From: Acidobacteria bacterium Ga0074141
Lineage (GTDB): Bacteria; Acidobacteriota; Blastocatellia; Pyrinomonadales; Pyrinomonadaceae
Assembly: GCA_001464665.1 (NCBI GenBank)
Contig: LNDP01000025.1
Coordinates: 62,001-126,000, forward strand
Length of the DNA stretch: 64,000 nt
Direction of reading: 5' to 3'
Both the position numbers and the translations under genes were made by a program. Positions 9,864-18,891 of this stretch are shown one piece after another (position 1 is the stretch's first letter; each line of letters starts with the position of its first letter). The notes under the pieces were generated by a model. It was not told where the DNA came from, ran no database searches, and saw nothing but the letters and a program-made list of their open reading frames with translations.

Positions 9864-12800
9864 ATGCTGAGAACATTTTCTGCCCAACGTCGCCCAACTA
9901 CGCTACCCGTGTCTTTTGTCCGAAAGTCGGCCTCGGCCCTGCTTTTGATCGCCCTTCTATCTAACACGGTTCCTGTTTTCGCGGTGCCAATACTGTCGGA
10001 GGCTTTTGGCCCAACCGGACAAAATCGGCTAACGCCCGTGCTCAACTTTGACCGGACGCCAGAGCCGTTCGTCATCGGTCAAAAGATGTCGCTCTCATTT
10101 TCGGAGCAGATCGTTGGTACCTTTACGGGGATGCTCGTCGCCCTTCGCGGCAAGGCGGAAGAGGTTCGCGGCCTTGTTGAGGACGCGTCCGAGATCGAGT
10201 CAGGGAAGACCGAGATCTCCACACCTCCGCAGCCGGCAGCGGTTGTCGATTTCGATTTTGACGGTGACGGGATTGCCGATCCTGGACGTTGGAACTCGGC
10301 GGCCGCAAGCTACAGGATCAGGCAGAGTTCGAACGGCAGCTTCGTCGATCATCAGATAGGTTCATCTTCGGCCAAGGCGGCCCCGGGCGACTTTGACGGC
10401 GATGGCTCCACAGATCCGGCCAGCTTCGACGCGGGCACATGGACCATCAAACAAAGCTCGAACAGCCAAACGGTTACGTTCTCCTTCGGCCAGTCCGGCG
10501 ATATCCCGATGGTCGGAGACTTTGAAGGTGACGGCAAGGATGACGCAACGGTCTTCAGGCCGTCCAACAGCACTTGGTACGTCCGTGAAAGTTCGACGAC
10601 CAACACGGTCACTACCCAATTCGGGCAATCGGGCGATGTACCCGTGTCGGGCGATTTCGATGGTGACGGGAAGGCTGATATCGCCGTTTACCGCCCCTCG
10701 ACCGGATACTGGTGGATCCAAGGAAGCACAGCGGGCCTGATGTCTCTTCAATGGGGAGCTTCGACTGACGTCGCGGTACCAGCTGATTTTGATGGTGACG
10801 GCAAGACCGATCCGGCCGTTTTCCGGCCCTCCACCGGCACCTGGTACGTGCTGAAAAGCATTGGGGGTTATGCGAACAACATCATCCAAGGGTGGGGTAA
10901 CTATGCGGACCAGCCGGTCCCAGCCGATTATGACGGGGATGGCAAAGCGGATTTTGCCATTTGGCGGCCATCGACCGGTGTTTGGCACATTCGCAAGAGC
11001 TACGACTCATCTACTGCGAACTACGGCGTCGGCGTTGCCGGGGATGTTGCGGTCGCATCGGCATACGTCAAGCAGGTCGGCGGGAGCTTGGCACCGTATG
11101 AGTTAGCGAAGGAACGTCTCAAACCGCGAAACGCGACCGGCGGCACCGACCTCTACTCGCAGAATTTCGCATGGGGCCGCTCGCTGGTCGGGCTCCCCGG
11201 GCGTGCCGGCCTAGATGTCGGACTCGGCCTAAGCTACAACTCTCTTGTCTGGACGAAGGAAAACGACACGCTTTATTTCGACACCAATGTGGACAATGTC
11301 AGCCCGGGATTTCGGCTCGGCTTCCCGACCATCGAGCCCGCATATTTCGTCCCAGGAGGGATCGCGAATGATCCATATTGGGCATACGTGATGGTCACGC
11401 CCTCGGGCGGCCGTGTCGAGTTCAAGCAGAGCGGCGTCACAAAGAATTTTGAAACGACGGACTCATCGTATCTTCAGCTCGAAGCAGATGCCGCTCCCGA
11501 CCCGAACATCCCGGTCGATGACGTCAAACTGACCCTCCGCGGCACGGACGGTTCGGTAATGAAGTTTGTCTGGGCGGGCGGGGCGTTCCGCTGCACCGAG
11601 ATCAAGGACCGCAGCGGCAACTACATCGAGATCGAACATGATGAGCTTGGGCTTTTGAGGACCATTACCGATACGCTCGGGCGCGAGATCGACGTCAACT
11701 ACGATTCCGAGCTTTTCCCGACATCGATCTCGCAGTCCTGGAAAACGAATAACGGAGAATACGCGGCGACGACACACAACTGGGCCGAGTTCGAGTACAC
11801 GACCATTTACCCGAATACTGACTTTGCTGACGGTCTCGCCGTCGCCGGACCTCCGAACGGCTGGCCCGTCAAGGCCCTTCATCGGGTCGTCTATCCGGAC
11901 GACAGCTTCACAGTCTTTCATTACAACAACTACGCACAGGTTTGGAAGGTCGAAAACTTTGCGGCCGACGATACTTTGCTGAACCATGTAAGATCGGATC
12001 TTCAGTCGCCGGCAGCGGATCAGACGGACGTTCCCCGCTTTACTGAAACGAATTCGTGGGTCCAGAACTTTAATGGCGGGAATGAAACGAAAGTGACCTT
12101 TGAGAGAACCCCGAACAGCAGCTTTTCGCTCCCGGGGAGCATTTCGGGCACCGGCCTGCTGATCGAGGCCGAACTGGACAACGATCCTTACGCCTCCGTA
12201 ACTAAGACCTGGATCGGCGAAACGGGCTGGCAGGAAGGGCTTCCGCTTGCATCCGAGGACCATGCCAAACCGGTTGAGGGCGGTACGGTCGACCGCCAGC
12301 GTTGGTCGTGGACCAATTGGACGCAGGACGATGTAAATGCGAGTGAGCAGATGAACCCCCGCGTTGTTGAAACGAGGATCGGGGACGACGCAAATACGAA
12401 GCGGACAACGGTCGAGTACCTTGAGTATGAGGATACGGACACGGCCATCTTCGGGCTGGTCAGCAAGGTTAAGGTCTATGACCATACGGGCACATACCCA
12501 ATTAAAGAACAGCGAACCGACTACAACCTCTCGAGCACTTATCTCGACCGGAGAATAATCGGCCTTCCAACCGAGACAAGTACCTACGGCTGGAACGACC
12601 TAACGAACTCGCTCAAGCTAGCCTCAAAGCTGACCTACGGATTCGACGAAGAGGACTTCACCTTCGAGACCAATCAGGTGATCTCGCCAATCCGGCATGA
12701 CACTGCGAACTTCGGCTCGTCGTTCGTTGCCGGCCGCGGCAATCTGACATCAATCACTCGCCATGATGTGGACTCGCAAACGGCGGCCGTCACCACAAAG

Positions 12801-15800
12801 ACGCGATACGACATCGCCGGCTCGGTCGTCTCAAGGCTCGATCCGTTGAACCGGAAGGTTCGCTTCGAGTATTCGGACGCATTTAATGACGACGTGAACC
12901 GAAACAGCTTTGCCTACCCAACCAAGGTTTACGACCCGGCGAACAACTTCTCGGAGGCGAAATACCGATTCGATATCGGTGCCAACGTCTGGGCACGCTC
13001 GCCGGGCCGAAATGAACTGGCTGTCGGCAAGACGACCGCGCGGCTGTTTGACAGCATCGGGCGGCTTGAGAAGGAGACGATCGTCAACTCCGGTGCCTAT
13101 ACCCGTTACGCGTACCCGACTAATGGCGTTCAGTCGCAGGTCTATACGACGATCGTCGATACGAACAATAACAACACCGGCGACACGTCCGACGAGGTGC
13201 TGAGCGAGACCTGGACCGACGGTGCCGGTCGGGTTCGGCGTTCAAGAACGGAGCATCCCGGAAGCATCGGCGGATGGGTGGGAAGCATTGTTGAATACGA
13301 CATCCTCGGACGAACGAAACGAAGTTCGGTTCCCACAGAGATATCAGTCCCGAATGTGAACAATCCGGACTCGTGGGTGCCTGCCGGTGACGATGATCGA
13401 GGCCTCGACGGTAATGGCAATCCGATCTGGCTCTGGACGCATCAGCGGTATGACTGGATGGGCCGCGTCGTGCGAAGGATCGCGACCGACGGCGACCCGA
13501 ACGCCCTTGAAAACGACTCCGACGTATTGATCAGCTACGCCGGCTGCGGCTGCGCCGGCGGCCTGGAAACGACCATCCAGGGCGAGCTTGTGCCGAGGAC
13601 AGACGGAACTTCAGGCAATGCTCGCCGGAAGCAGAAGGTCTATCAGGACATGCTCGGAAGGACCTTTAAGACCGAGACCTACAACTGGAACGGGACGGTC
13701 TATTCGACCTCGCTGGCCTCGTTCAACGAACGCGACCAGGTGCTCCGTTCGCGGCAGTTCGAGGGCGACACCTCGAGCACGACGTTTCAGGACACGACCG
13801 CAACCTTCGACGGCCACGGGCGGATGGCCTCGTCGCATCGGCCCGAACAGCGGGACAGCAGCAATAATCTCAAGTACACGACCTACAACTACAACGCCGA
13901 TGACAGCATCTCAAGCGTTACGGATGGCAGAGGTGCCGTGACAAATTACACATACGAGAATTCGGGCGGGACACCGCTGCGGCCGCTCCTGACCGGGATG
14001 AGCTGGAGCGTCCCGCAGGGTTCGGGCATTCCCGTCCCGGCGTCGGTAACGATGGCCTACGACAACGCCGGCAATCGGACGCAGATGACCGACGGCCTCG
14101 GCAGCGTTACTTACGAATACGACGACCTCTCGCGGATGGAAGCAGAGGTTCGGGAAATTACCGCGCTTTCGAGCTCTCCGAACAACGGCCTCTTCCGGCT
14201 TGAATATACCTACACCCTCGGCGGCCAACTAAAGTCGCTAAAAGATCCTTTTGGCTACCGTTTTGATTATTCGCACGACAAGGTAGCCCGGCTGCAAAAA
14301 GTGGACAGCCCGACCGCCTTTAACGGTATTTCGACCTATGCGGAGAACCCGGTCTATACTGCCCGCGGGACGTTGGCCGGGCTCGAATACGGAAACGGGA
14401 CCGAGATGAGCGTGACCGCTTTCAATTCACGGCTTCAGGCCACGGCGTTCGAGGTGAAAAAGGACACGACCACATTGATCAGCAAGCAGTACGATTTCAA
14501 TGCTGATGGATCGCTCAAGTCCGTCGATGACATGCTTAACGCGACCTTTGACCGGAGCTATAAGTACGATCAAATGGGCAGAACTGTGGAGGCGAAGGCT
14601 GGAACCGCGGCCAGGGGCGACACGCCGACCGGCCCGCACAATCTTGATCAGCCCTATTCGCGGCAGTATTCGCACAATGCGTTCGGGCAAATCACGTCGT
14701 TCAATGGGCTTTTTTATGGAAGCCAGTCCGACTACAATGTCAGTTTCACAAATGGACGTAATTCGCAGTGGACATATGACGCGGAAGGTAACGTTCTGGC
14801 GGACATCGACGGCTCTTATCAGTTTGATGCGGCCGGGCGGTTGGTGAAGACGACGCCAACGGATGTGGACGACGAGCAGATCTTTCTTGCCCCGATGGAG
14901 AGCCATTTCGATGGCACCGGGCAGGTTGCGAAAAGGGTGAGGAATGCGGGCTCGACCGACCCCGCCCAGGTAGTTAACTACTTCATCAGCTCCTCGGTTC
15001 TGGGCCAAGTGATCAGTGAGACGAACGGCACGGGGGCGAAGCTGAAAACGTTCGTTCATGCAAATGGGGCGATGATTGCGGAGCAGGTAGTGACGGAGTA
15101 TCAGCAGACGAGCTATGAGATCCTCCGGTTCGTGCATCAGGACGCGAGCGGCTCCGGCGTGCAGCAGACGACGGCCGACGGAACGCTTGCCATCCCGAAC
15201 GGCCGGACCGCCGAGTACGATGCGATGGGCCGCAACGTAGCCGACCCGGGTCCTTACATAACTCTGGACTCCGCTCCAACCGACGACGGCCCCGGTATAA
15301 ACCTCTTCGGCAACGGCGAAGGCTACCGCCCTGGCCGCCGAACCATTACGATAAACGGCTGGCCGATCCCGGAATCCGAATTCAGCGACCGCTTCTCGAT
15401 GTTTGCCTTCAACTTCGTTTTCGCCGCCGCCCGGATGTCCACATACGAAGTCGGACGGTGGTATCGAACCACTACGACTCCCGGCATAGGAACAGGAGTG
15501 AGATTCTCGGACGAGGATGATTCGGGAAGTTGGGCCCCGATTGAGGAACCTTCCGTCGAGACGCGACTTCTAAGTATTGTCTATAACACCTCATGGTCGT
15601 TTACCACGTTGACTATGCCGCAGATCGTTGTCGATCCTGACCTCCGGCCGTTCGAGGAAAAATGGAAGAAGGGATCTGTCAAGACTGCATTGGATCAGGC
15701 AATAAAAGCAACTGAAAAGAAGAAGTGTGATGAAGCCTTGAAAGAACATGGGATACCGAGTTTGCGGGCATTGGTTTCGAGGTACCTTGAAGCAGGCGGA

Positions 15801-16148
15801 TGGGAGAATCACATCTTTGATGGTCGAAACAAAGAAATCCGAACTCTTGGCTCAACGGGATTTATATCGCTTGGAAAAGACCCGAGGAGTGTGCCGGCAT
15901 TTGTGGTTGGTCGGGGAACGCAAAATGCAAGAACTGGCCTTAATTCGCAGTTTTTTAATATCACCACTTTACCGTCAATGGCTCGGGCGATCATCCTTTT
16001 GCACGAGGCAGTCCACCACTTCGGCAACAAAGCAGATACCGATTTTGGACGCACCTCTTCAGAAGGGTCTCAGAAAATAACCAAAGCGATTGTCGAAAAC
16101 TGTTTCCCAGTAGCTAAAGACTTAATAAAGGAACTTCAAGGAATTTAA
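9864..16148 (+). CDS. secreted VCBS-RHS repeat protein with C-terminal HExxH domain (RHS locus 1)
   Basis: 2094 aa. Signal peptide at residues 1-40 (SASALLLIALLSNTVPVFA). Residues about 130-390 hold six VCBS/FG-GAP units with D-x-DGDG calcium loops (for example GDFDGDGKADIAVYRPS). Most of the remainder is RHS/YD repeat shell (YDxxGR-type motifs). The last ~290 residues are unlike the shell and contain LLHEAVHHFG (His at residue 2047), a zinc-metallopeptidase-type HExxH. RHS shells commonly encapsulate a toxic C-terminal tip, so a secreted metallopeptidase effector is the best guess. No typical DPxG core boundary is visible. The start has GGAG 9 nt upstream. Confidence 0.85.
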   Translation: MLRTFSAQRRPTTLPVSFVRKSASALLLIALLSNTVPVFAVPILSEAFGPTGQNRLTPVLNFDRTPEPFVIGQKMSLSFSEQIVGTFTGMLVALRGKAEEVRGLVEDASEIESGKTEISTPPQPAAVVDFDFDGDGIADPGRWNSAAASYRIRQSSNGSFVDHQIGSSSAKAAPGDFDGDGSTDPASFDAGTWTIKQSSNSQTVTFSFGQSGDIPMVGDFEGDGKDDATVFRPSNSTWYVRESSTTNTVTTQFGQSGDVPVSGDFDGDGKADIAVYRPSTGYWWIQGSTAGLMSLQWGASTDVAVPADFDGDGKTDPAVFRPSTGTWYVLKSIGGYANNIIQGWGNYADQPVPADYDGDGKADFAIWRPSTGVWHIRKSYDSSTANYGVGVAGDVAVASAYVKQVGGSLAPYELAKERLKPRNATGGTDLYSQNFAWGRSLVGLPGRAGLDVGLGLSYNSLVWTKENDTLYFDTNVDNVSPGFRLGFPTIEPAYFVPGGIANDPYWAYVMVTPSGGRVEFKQSGVTKNFETTDSSYLQLEADAAPDPNIPVDDVKLTLRGTDGSVMKFVWAGGAFRCTEIKDRSGNYIEIEHDELGLLRTITDTLGREIDVNYDSELFPTSISQSWKTNNGEYAATTHNWAEFEYTTIYPNTDFADGLAVAGPPNGWPVKALHRVVYPDDSFTVFHYNNYAQVWKVENFAADDTLLNHVRSDLQSPAADQTDVPRFTETNSWVQNFNGGNETKVTFERTPNSSFSLPGSISGTGLLIEAELDNDPYASVTKTWIGETGWQEGLPLASEDHAKPVEGGTVDRQRWSWTNWTQDDVNASEQMNPRVVETRIGDDANTKRTTVEYLEYEDTDTAIFGLVSKVKVYDHTGTYPIKEQRTDYNLSSTYLDRRIIGLPTETSTYGWNDLTNSLKLASKLTYGFDEEDFTFETNQVISPIRHDTANFGSSFVAGRGNLTSITRHDVDSQTAAVTTKTRYDIAGSVVSRLDPLNRKVRFEYSDAFNDDVNRNSFAYPTKVYDPANNFSEAKYRFDIGANVWARSPGRNELAVGKTTARLFDSIGRLEKETIVNSGAYTRYAYPTNGVQSQVYTTIVDTNNNNTGDTSDEVLSETWTDGAGRVRRSRTEHPGSIGGWVGSIVEYDILGRTKRSSVPTEISVPNVNNPDSWVPAGDDDRGLDGNGNPIWLWTHQRYDWMGRVVRRIATDGDPNALENDSDVLISYAGCGCAGGLETTIQGELVPRTDGTSGNARRKQKVYQDMLGRTFKTETYNWNGTVYSTSLASFNERDQVLRSRQFEGDTSSTTFQDTTATFDGHGRMASSHRPEQRDSSNNLKYTTYNYNADDSISSVTDGRGAVTNYTYENSGGTPLRPLLTGMSWSVPQGSGIPVPASVTMAYDNAGNRTQMTDGLGSVTYEYDDLSRMEAEVREITALSSSPNNGLFRLEYTYTLGGQLKSLKDPFGYRFDYSHDKVARLQKVDSPTAFNGISTYAENPVYTARGTLAGLEYGNGTEMSVTAFNSRLQATAFEVKKDTTTLISKQYDFNADGSLKSVDDMLNATFDRSYKYDQMGRTVEAKAGTAARGDTPTGPHNLDQPYSRQYSHNAFGQITSFNGLFYGSQSDYNVSFTNGRNSQWTYDAEGNVLADIDGSYQFDAAGRLVKTTPTDVDDEQIFLAPMESHFDGTGQVAKRVRNAGSTDPAQVVNYFISSSVLGQVISETNGTGAKLKTFVHANGAMIAEQVVTEYQQTSYEILRFVHQDASGSGVQQTTADGTLAIPNGRTAEYDAMGRNVADPGPYITLDSAPTDDGPGINLFGNGEGYRPGRRTITINGWPIPESEFSDRFSMFAFNFVFAAARMSTYEVGRWYRTTTTPGIGTGVRFSDEDDSGSWAPIEEPSVETRLLSIVYNTSWSFTTLTMPQIVVDPDLRPFEEKWKKGSVKTALDQAIKATEKKKCDEALKEHGIPSLRALVSRYLEAGGWENHIFDGRNKEIRTLGSTGFISLGKDPRSVPAFVVGRGTQNARTGLNSQFFNITTLPSMARAIILLHEAVHHFGNKADTDFGRTSSEGSQKITKAIVENCFPVAKDLIKELQGI

Positions 16149-16161
16149 GGGAGGTCAGTGA

Positions 16162-17190
16162 ATGAGACAGTATAGTATTTTGGCGCTTTGTTTATCGATT
16201 TTATCTGCTTTCGGCCAGGCACAAGTGAAGAATGGGTGGATAACACCGGAGATTCTGGGGACGTCCGATAGCCGTGAGTATTACTTCCAAGATATCGTTT
16301 TCTCCGACGAATCAACAGGATGGCTTATCGACCATTTCGGCGTTCTCCTGAAAAGCTCAAATGGCGGTTCGTCATGGTCAGTCGCCGAGCACTTCGAATC
16401 GCGAAAATTATCGAAAATCCAGTTCTCAAGTTCGAGGGTTGGCTATATCTCAGGAGGCTGGGAAACCGGAGACAAGCGAAGCGGCCAGTGCTTTGTCGGA
16501 CGTACTCGAGATGCCGGGAAGACTTGGGAGGACGTCTCGCCTCTGGCCCGCGGAACGCGGACCTGTCATCTTTGGGACGTTTATTTCGTGGACGGCGATC
16601 TTGGATGGTCAGTCGGTGTCGCACAGAGACCGACTGACCCCAATGAAAAAGGAATAGTGTTCCGTACATTGGATGGAGGCCGAAGCTGGAAGCAAATCGA
16701 TAAAAAGGTCGAGAATGCCGGTGTGATCTTTGCGGTTGAGTTCGTGTCTCGTACCACGGGTTTCGCGGCGTCGAATACGGGCGTTTGGAAAACGACCGAC
16801 GGCGGTGAAAGTTGGATCCTGGTTTACGAGAGCAAGACGGAACAGCTATTCGATGTCGCGCTTATGGATCGAGAGGTTTGGGCAGTGGGCTCGAATGGAA
16901 CCATCGTTTCTAGCAAGGATTCAGGCAATAGCTGGAAAAAGGCTCTACTCCCAGCTGATCTCGCTGAATTCTGGTTCGCCAAGATCGCCGCTGATCCAAG
17001 CGGACGCTTTTGGGTATTAGGTGGTATTTCAGGTGAAGCCGCGGTACTTGTCTTAGACGACAAGGCATCTTCATGGATTCGCGAAAAGCCAAGCAACTCG
17101 AGCGGGTTCCTTCGGTCTATAGCTTTTCCGGATGAGAACTGTGTAGTACTGGCAGGCGCGACCAATCTACTCTTGCGACGTTGTCGTTGA
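16162..17190 (+). CDS. secreted BNR/Asp-box beta-propeller protein (YCF48-like)
   Basis: 342 aa with signal peptide (MRQYSILALCLSILSAFGQAQ). At least five Asp-box-like repeats (SSNGGSSW, RDAGKTW, TLDGGRSW, TTDGGESW, SKDSGNSW) spaced through the chain indicate a beta-propeller of the sortilin/HCF136/YCF48 type. It starts 14 nt after the RHS stop with GGGAGG upstream, so it is probably co-transcribed. By position it could be the cognate binding or immunity partner of the RHS tip, but nothing in the sequence proves this. Confidence 0.75.
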   Translation: MRQYSILALCLSILSAFGQAQVKNGWITPEILGTSDSREYYFQDIVFSDESTGWLIDHFGVLLKSSNGGSSWSVAEHFESRKLSKIQFSSSRVGYISGGWETGDKRSGQCFVGRTRDAGKTWEDVSPLARGTRTCHLWDVYFVDGDLGWSVGVAQRPTDPNEKGIVFRTLDGGRSWKQIDKKVENAGVIFAVEFVSRTTGFAASNTGVWKTTDGGESWILVYESKTEQLFDVALMDREVWAVGSNGTIVSSKDSGNSWKKALLPADLAEFWFAKIAADPSGRFWVLGGISGEAAVLVLDDKASSWIREKPSNSSGFLRSIAFPDENCVVLAGATNLLLRRCR

Positions 17191-17319
17191 AAATATCGAA
17201 TTGGAAAGAATCTTTGCTCGTTTGTAATGACTAAATTTAACTACCCCTTTCTGATTGGTATTCCTTATCGTTCGCACGAAGTCGGATAAAATAACCCCTT
17301 CAGCTCTCTTTGTTGCCAG

Positions 17320-17660
17320 GCGCAAAGATCGTCATTGCCACACCGGAGCCGTCGGGCGGTAAGTCCTTCGGCTCGACCTGGACGGGAGTGCCGAACGAAA
17401 AGAACCGGTGCCGGGCCGTGACGGTGTAGGCCGAACACGGCAGAACGGGCTAGAACGCGAATCCCCCAAATGGGTTAGAAAGCACGGTCGCGATCGGCTC
17501 GGGATCGTCTTCGACGCGAAGCTCGAGCGTGACCAAATAGACAGCAACGAACACCGAGCCGGTACCCGAGATGCCCACCCGCGGCCGCGTATCTGCTGAG
17601 GGGCCCGCACGGCAACGCCGGCGAAACCAAAAGTCCGACCACTGTCGCAGTGAAGCGCAC
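17320..17660 (-). pseudogene. degenerate coding fragment, carboxypeptidase-regulatory-like C-terminus
   Basis: One minus-strand frame reads SGTGSVFVAVYLVTLELRVE, then after an in-frame stop continues with AYTVTARHRFFSFGTPVQVEP. The second half resembles the C-terminal beta-sandwich tails (xYxVTVxxKRYxFSxPxxxVxV) that end many secreted Acidobacteriota proteins. Frames are broken by a stop and probable shifts, so this is gene debris. The family assignment is tentative. Confidence 0.35.
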
Positions 17661-17667
17661 TTGTTAA

Positions 17668-17847
17668 CTAATCCGATTCCGAGCCGATGAGCGATTGCAG
17701 GACCTCGATCTGCTTTAAGATCGAACCCCGGGCATCGTCCAGAATGTCTTCGACCGAATCGATCCCCTCCAGATCCTGGAGGATTTCAAGCTGTTCTTTT
17801 TGATTTTCGATTATTGATGCGAGTAGTTTCTCAGTTACCTCATCCAT
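17668..17847 (-). CDS. small acidic helical protein, 59 aa
   Basis: ATG at 17845-17847, stop TAG at 17668-17670. The product is acidic and almost entirely helical with heptad-like leucines (KEQLEILQDLEGIDSVEDIL), so a short coiled coil or an antitoxin- or phage-like small protein is plausible. No Shine-Dalgarno is visible, and it lies between a decayed fragment and a tRNA scar. No family recognised. Codon use and lack of internal stops make it more likely real than not. Confidence 0.45.
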   Translation of the reverse strand: MDEVTEKLLASIIENQKEQLEILQDLEGIDSVEDILDDARGSILKQIEVLQSLIGSESD

Positions 17848-18025
17848 AGTTTCAGATGAGGCGGCGGCGTGTGAGGATAGAACTAATCGCCGGGCGGTTC
17901 CAGAAATCCCGGCCGCCTGGTAGATTTTTGGCAGACCCTGCTTTCTGCCGGGTGCAAATTGTGTCCGTTTTTGTCAGCCAGACCGGACGGTCAAACCGGG
18001 CAAAAAGCCCGAAAACAAGGGGTTT

Positions 18026-18375
18026 CTAGTGGATGATCGCCCCGGAATTCTGCGTTCGCAATGCCGAGGTCAGGGGTTCGATCCCCCTCATCTCCACCAT
18101 TATTTTCAACAACTTAGCGACATCCTCGTGGGCGATGTCGGCGGGGCTGGCAGAGATGCTGGCAGGGGTTGCGGGCCGTTCCAGAGAGAGAATGGCTCGT
18201 TTTTTTATTTCCGTGCCGCGTTTGTAGCGGTGGACGGAGCGGAGTCCGGCATGGCCGAGGAGGTCGGCGACAGTCTTGTCGTCGAAGCCGTTTTCGTGGA
18301 GGCGAGTGCCGAAGGTCCGCCGAAGATCGCGGATGGTGAGGACCGGAATGTTTTCCGAGCTAGCGGCCGCACCGT
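18026..18375 (-). pseudogene. tyrosine recombinase C-terminal remnant running into a tRNA scar
   Basis: The frame retains the end of a phage-type integrase catalytic domain: IRDLRRTFGTRLHENGF (box II region) and LLGHAGLRSVHRYKRG with the tyrosine. The N-terminal and core-binding parts and the first catalytic Arg are absent. Upstream of about 18375 the frame continues with unrelated, low-quality sequence. The 3' end reads through the antisense of a tRNA 3' half (MRGIEPLTSALRTQ), the usual layout of an integrase next to its tRNA attachment site. Presumed dead. Confidence 0.7.
18050..18099 (+). other. 3' half of a tRNA-Ala(CGC)-like gene, candidate attachment-site scar
   Basis: From the anticodon loop (TTCGCAA) to CCA at 18097-18099 the sequence is tRNA-like: a perfect T-arm (agggg-TTCGATC-cccct) and acceptor strand catctcc-A-CCA. 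Upstream there is no matching GGAGATG acceptor strand or D-arm, and the anticodon stem has a mismatch. So only the 3' half is present, as expected for an att junction made by a tyrosine recombinase. Confidence 0.7.
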
Positions 18376-18891
18376 TGAAAGCTGTCAATTGAACTGACCC
18401 CACGCTACTTTCGAATACCTCGGTTTCGAAGAACCGGGACCCCTTTGGAAATGTCACTTCGCCCTGATGGCAAGCCGACGAGACGGTTCCACCGATTGAT
18501 CGCGTTGACCGCTCGGTGCGAGACCAGTATCGCCGTAGCGGGCTGGTGGGCCGAGCCCTCGGCAGGTGAACATATCGAACTGAAGCTTGGCTTCGCCGGG
18601 CCGAGAAAGCCGGCTCACCTCTCATCGTCAGTTTCGTTCTTGTTATTCTTCTTGCAATAAGGTGGCGAGGACCATTCCCATCACCGTCTCGTTCTTGAGC
18701 GTCATATTTGAGCGAGCGATCAGGATTCTGTGGTCAATAGACTCTACAACACCCGGGAAATTTTATCTCACGTCCGCAAAAAGTTGGTGTTGCTCCGACG
18801 CTCTATCGAATCAGCCTTACATTAGATCGCGGCTTATTGCCATCAATCTCCGAATACCGCAGACGGAATAGGGCGTTAATTGGAACCTTCG
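18376..18891. other. intergenic stretch, no gene recognised
   Basis: About 500 bp between the integrase remnant and the protease-nuclease gene. Short frames exist on both strands, but none has a ribosome site or recognisable motif. The segment near 18365-18400 (ggggtcagttcaattgacag read on the minus strand) begins with the same GGGGTCAG octamer as the mini-element repeat at 34406, which may mark a mobile-element edge. Otherwise nothing is seen. Confidence 0.3.

Noticed and set aside
10250-11000. Regularly spaced repeats that could suggest a CRISPR array
   Set aside because: They are the DNA of VCBS repeats (GAYTTTGAYGGTGACGG-type) in an open reading frame with diverged units; no CRISPR array is visible in the window.
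11463-12485. 340-codon minus-strand open frame
   Set aside because: Lies wholly inside the RHS gene on the opposite strand; repetitive shadow.
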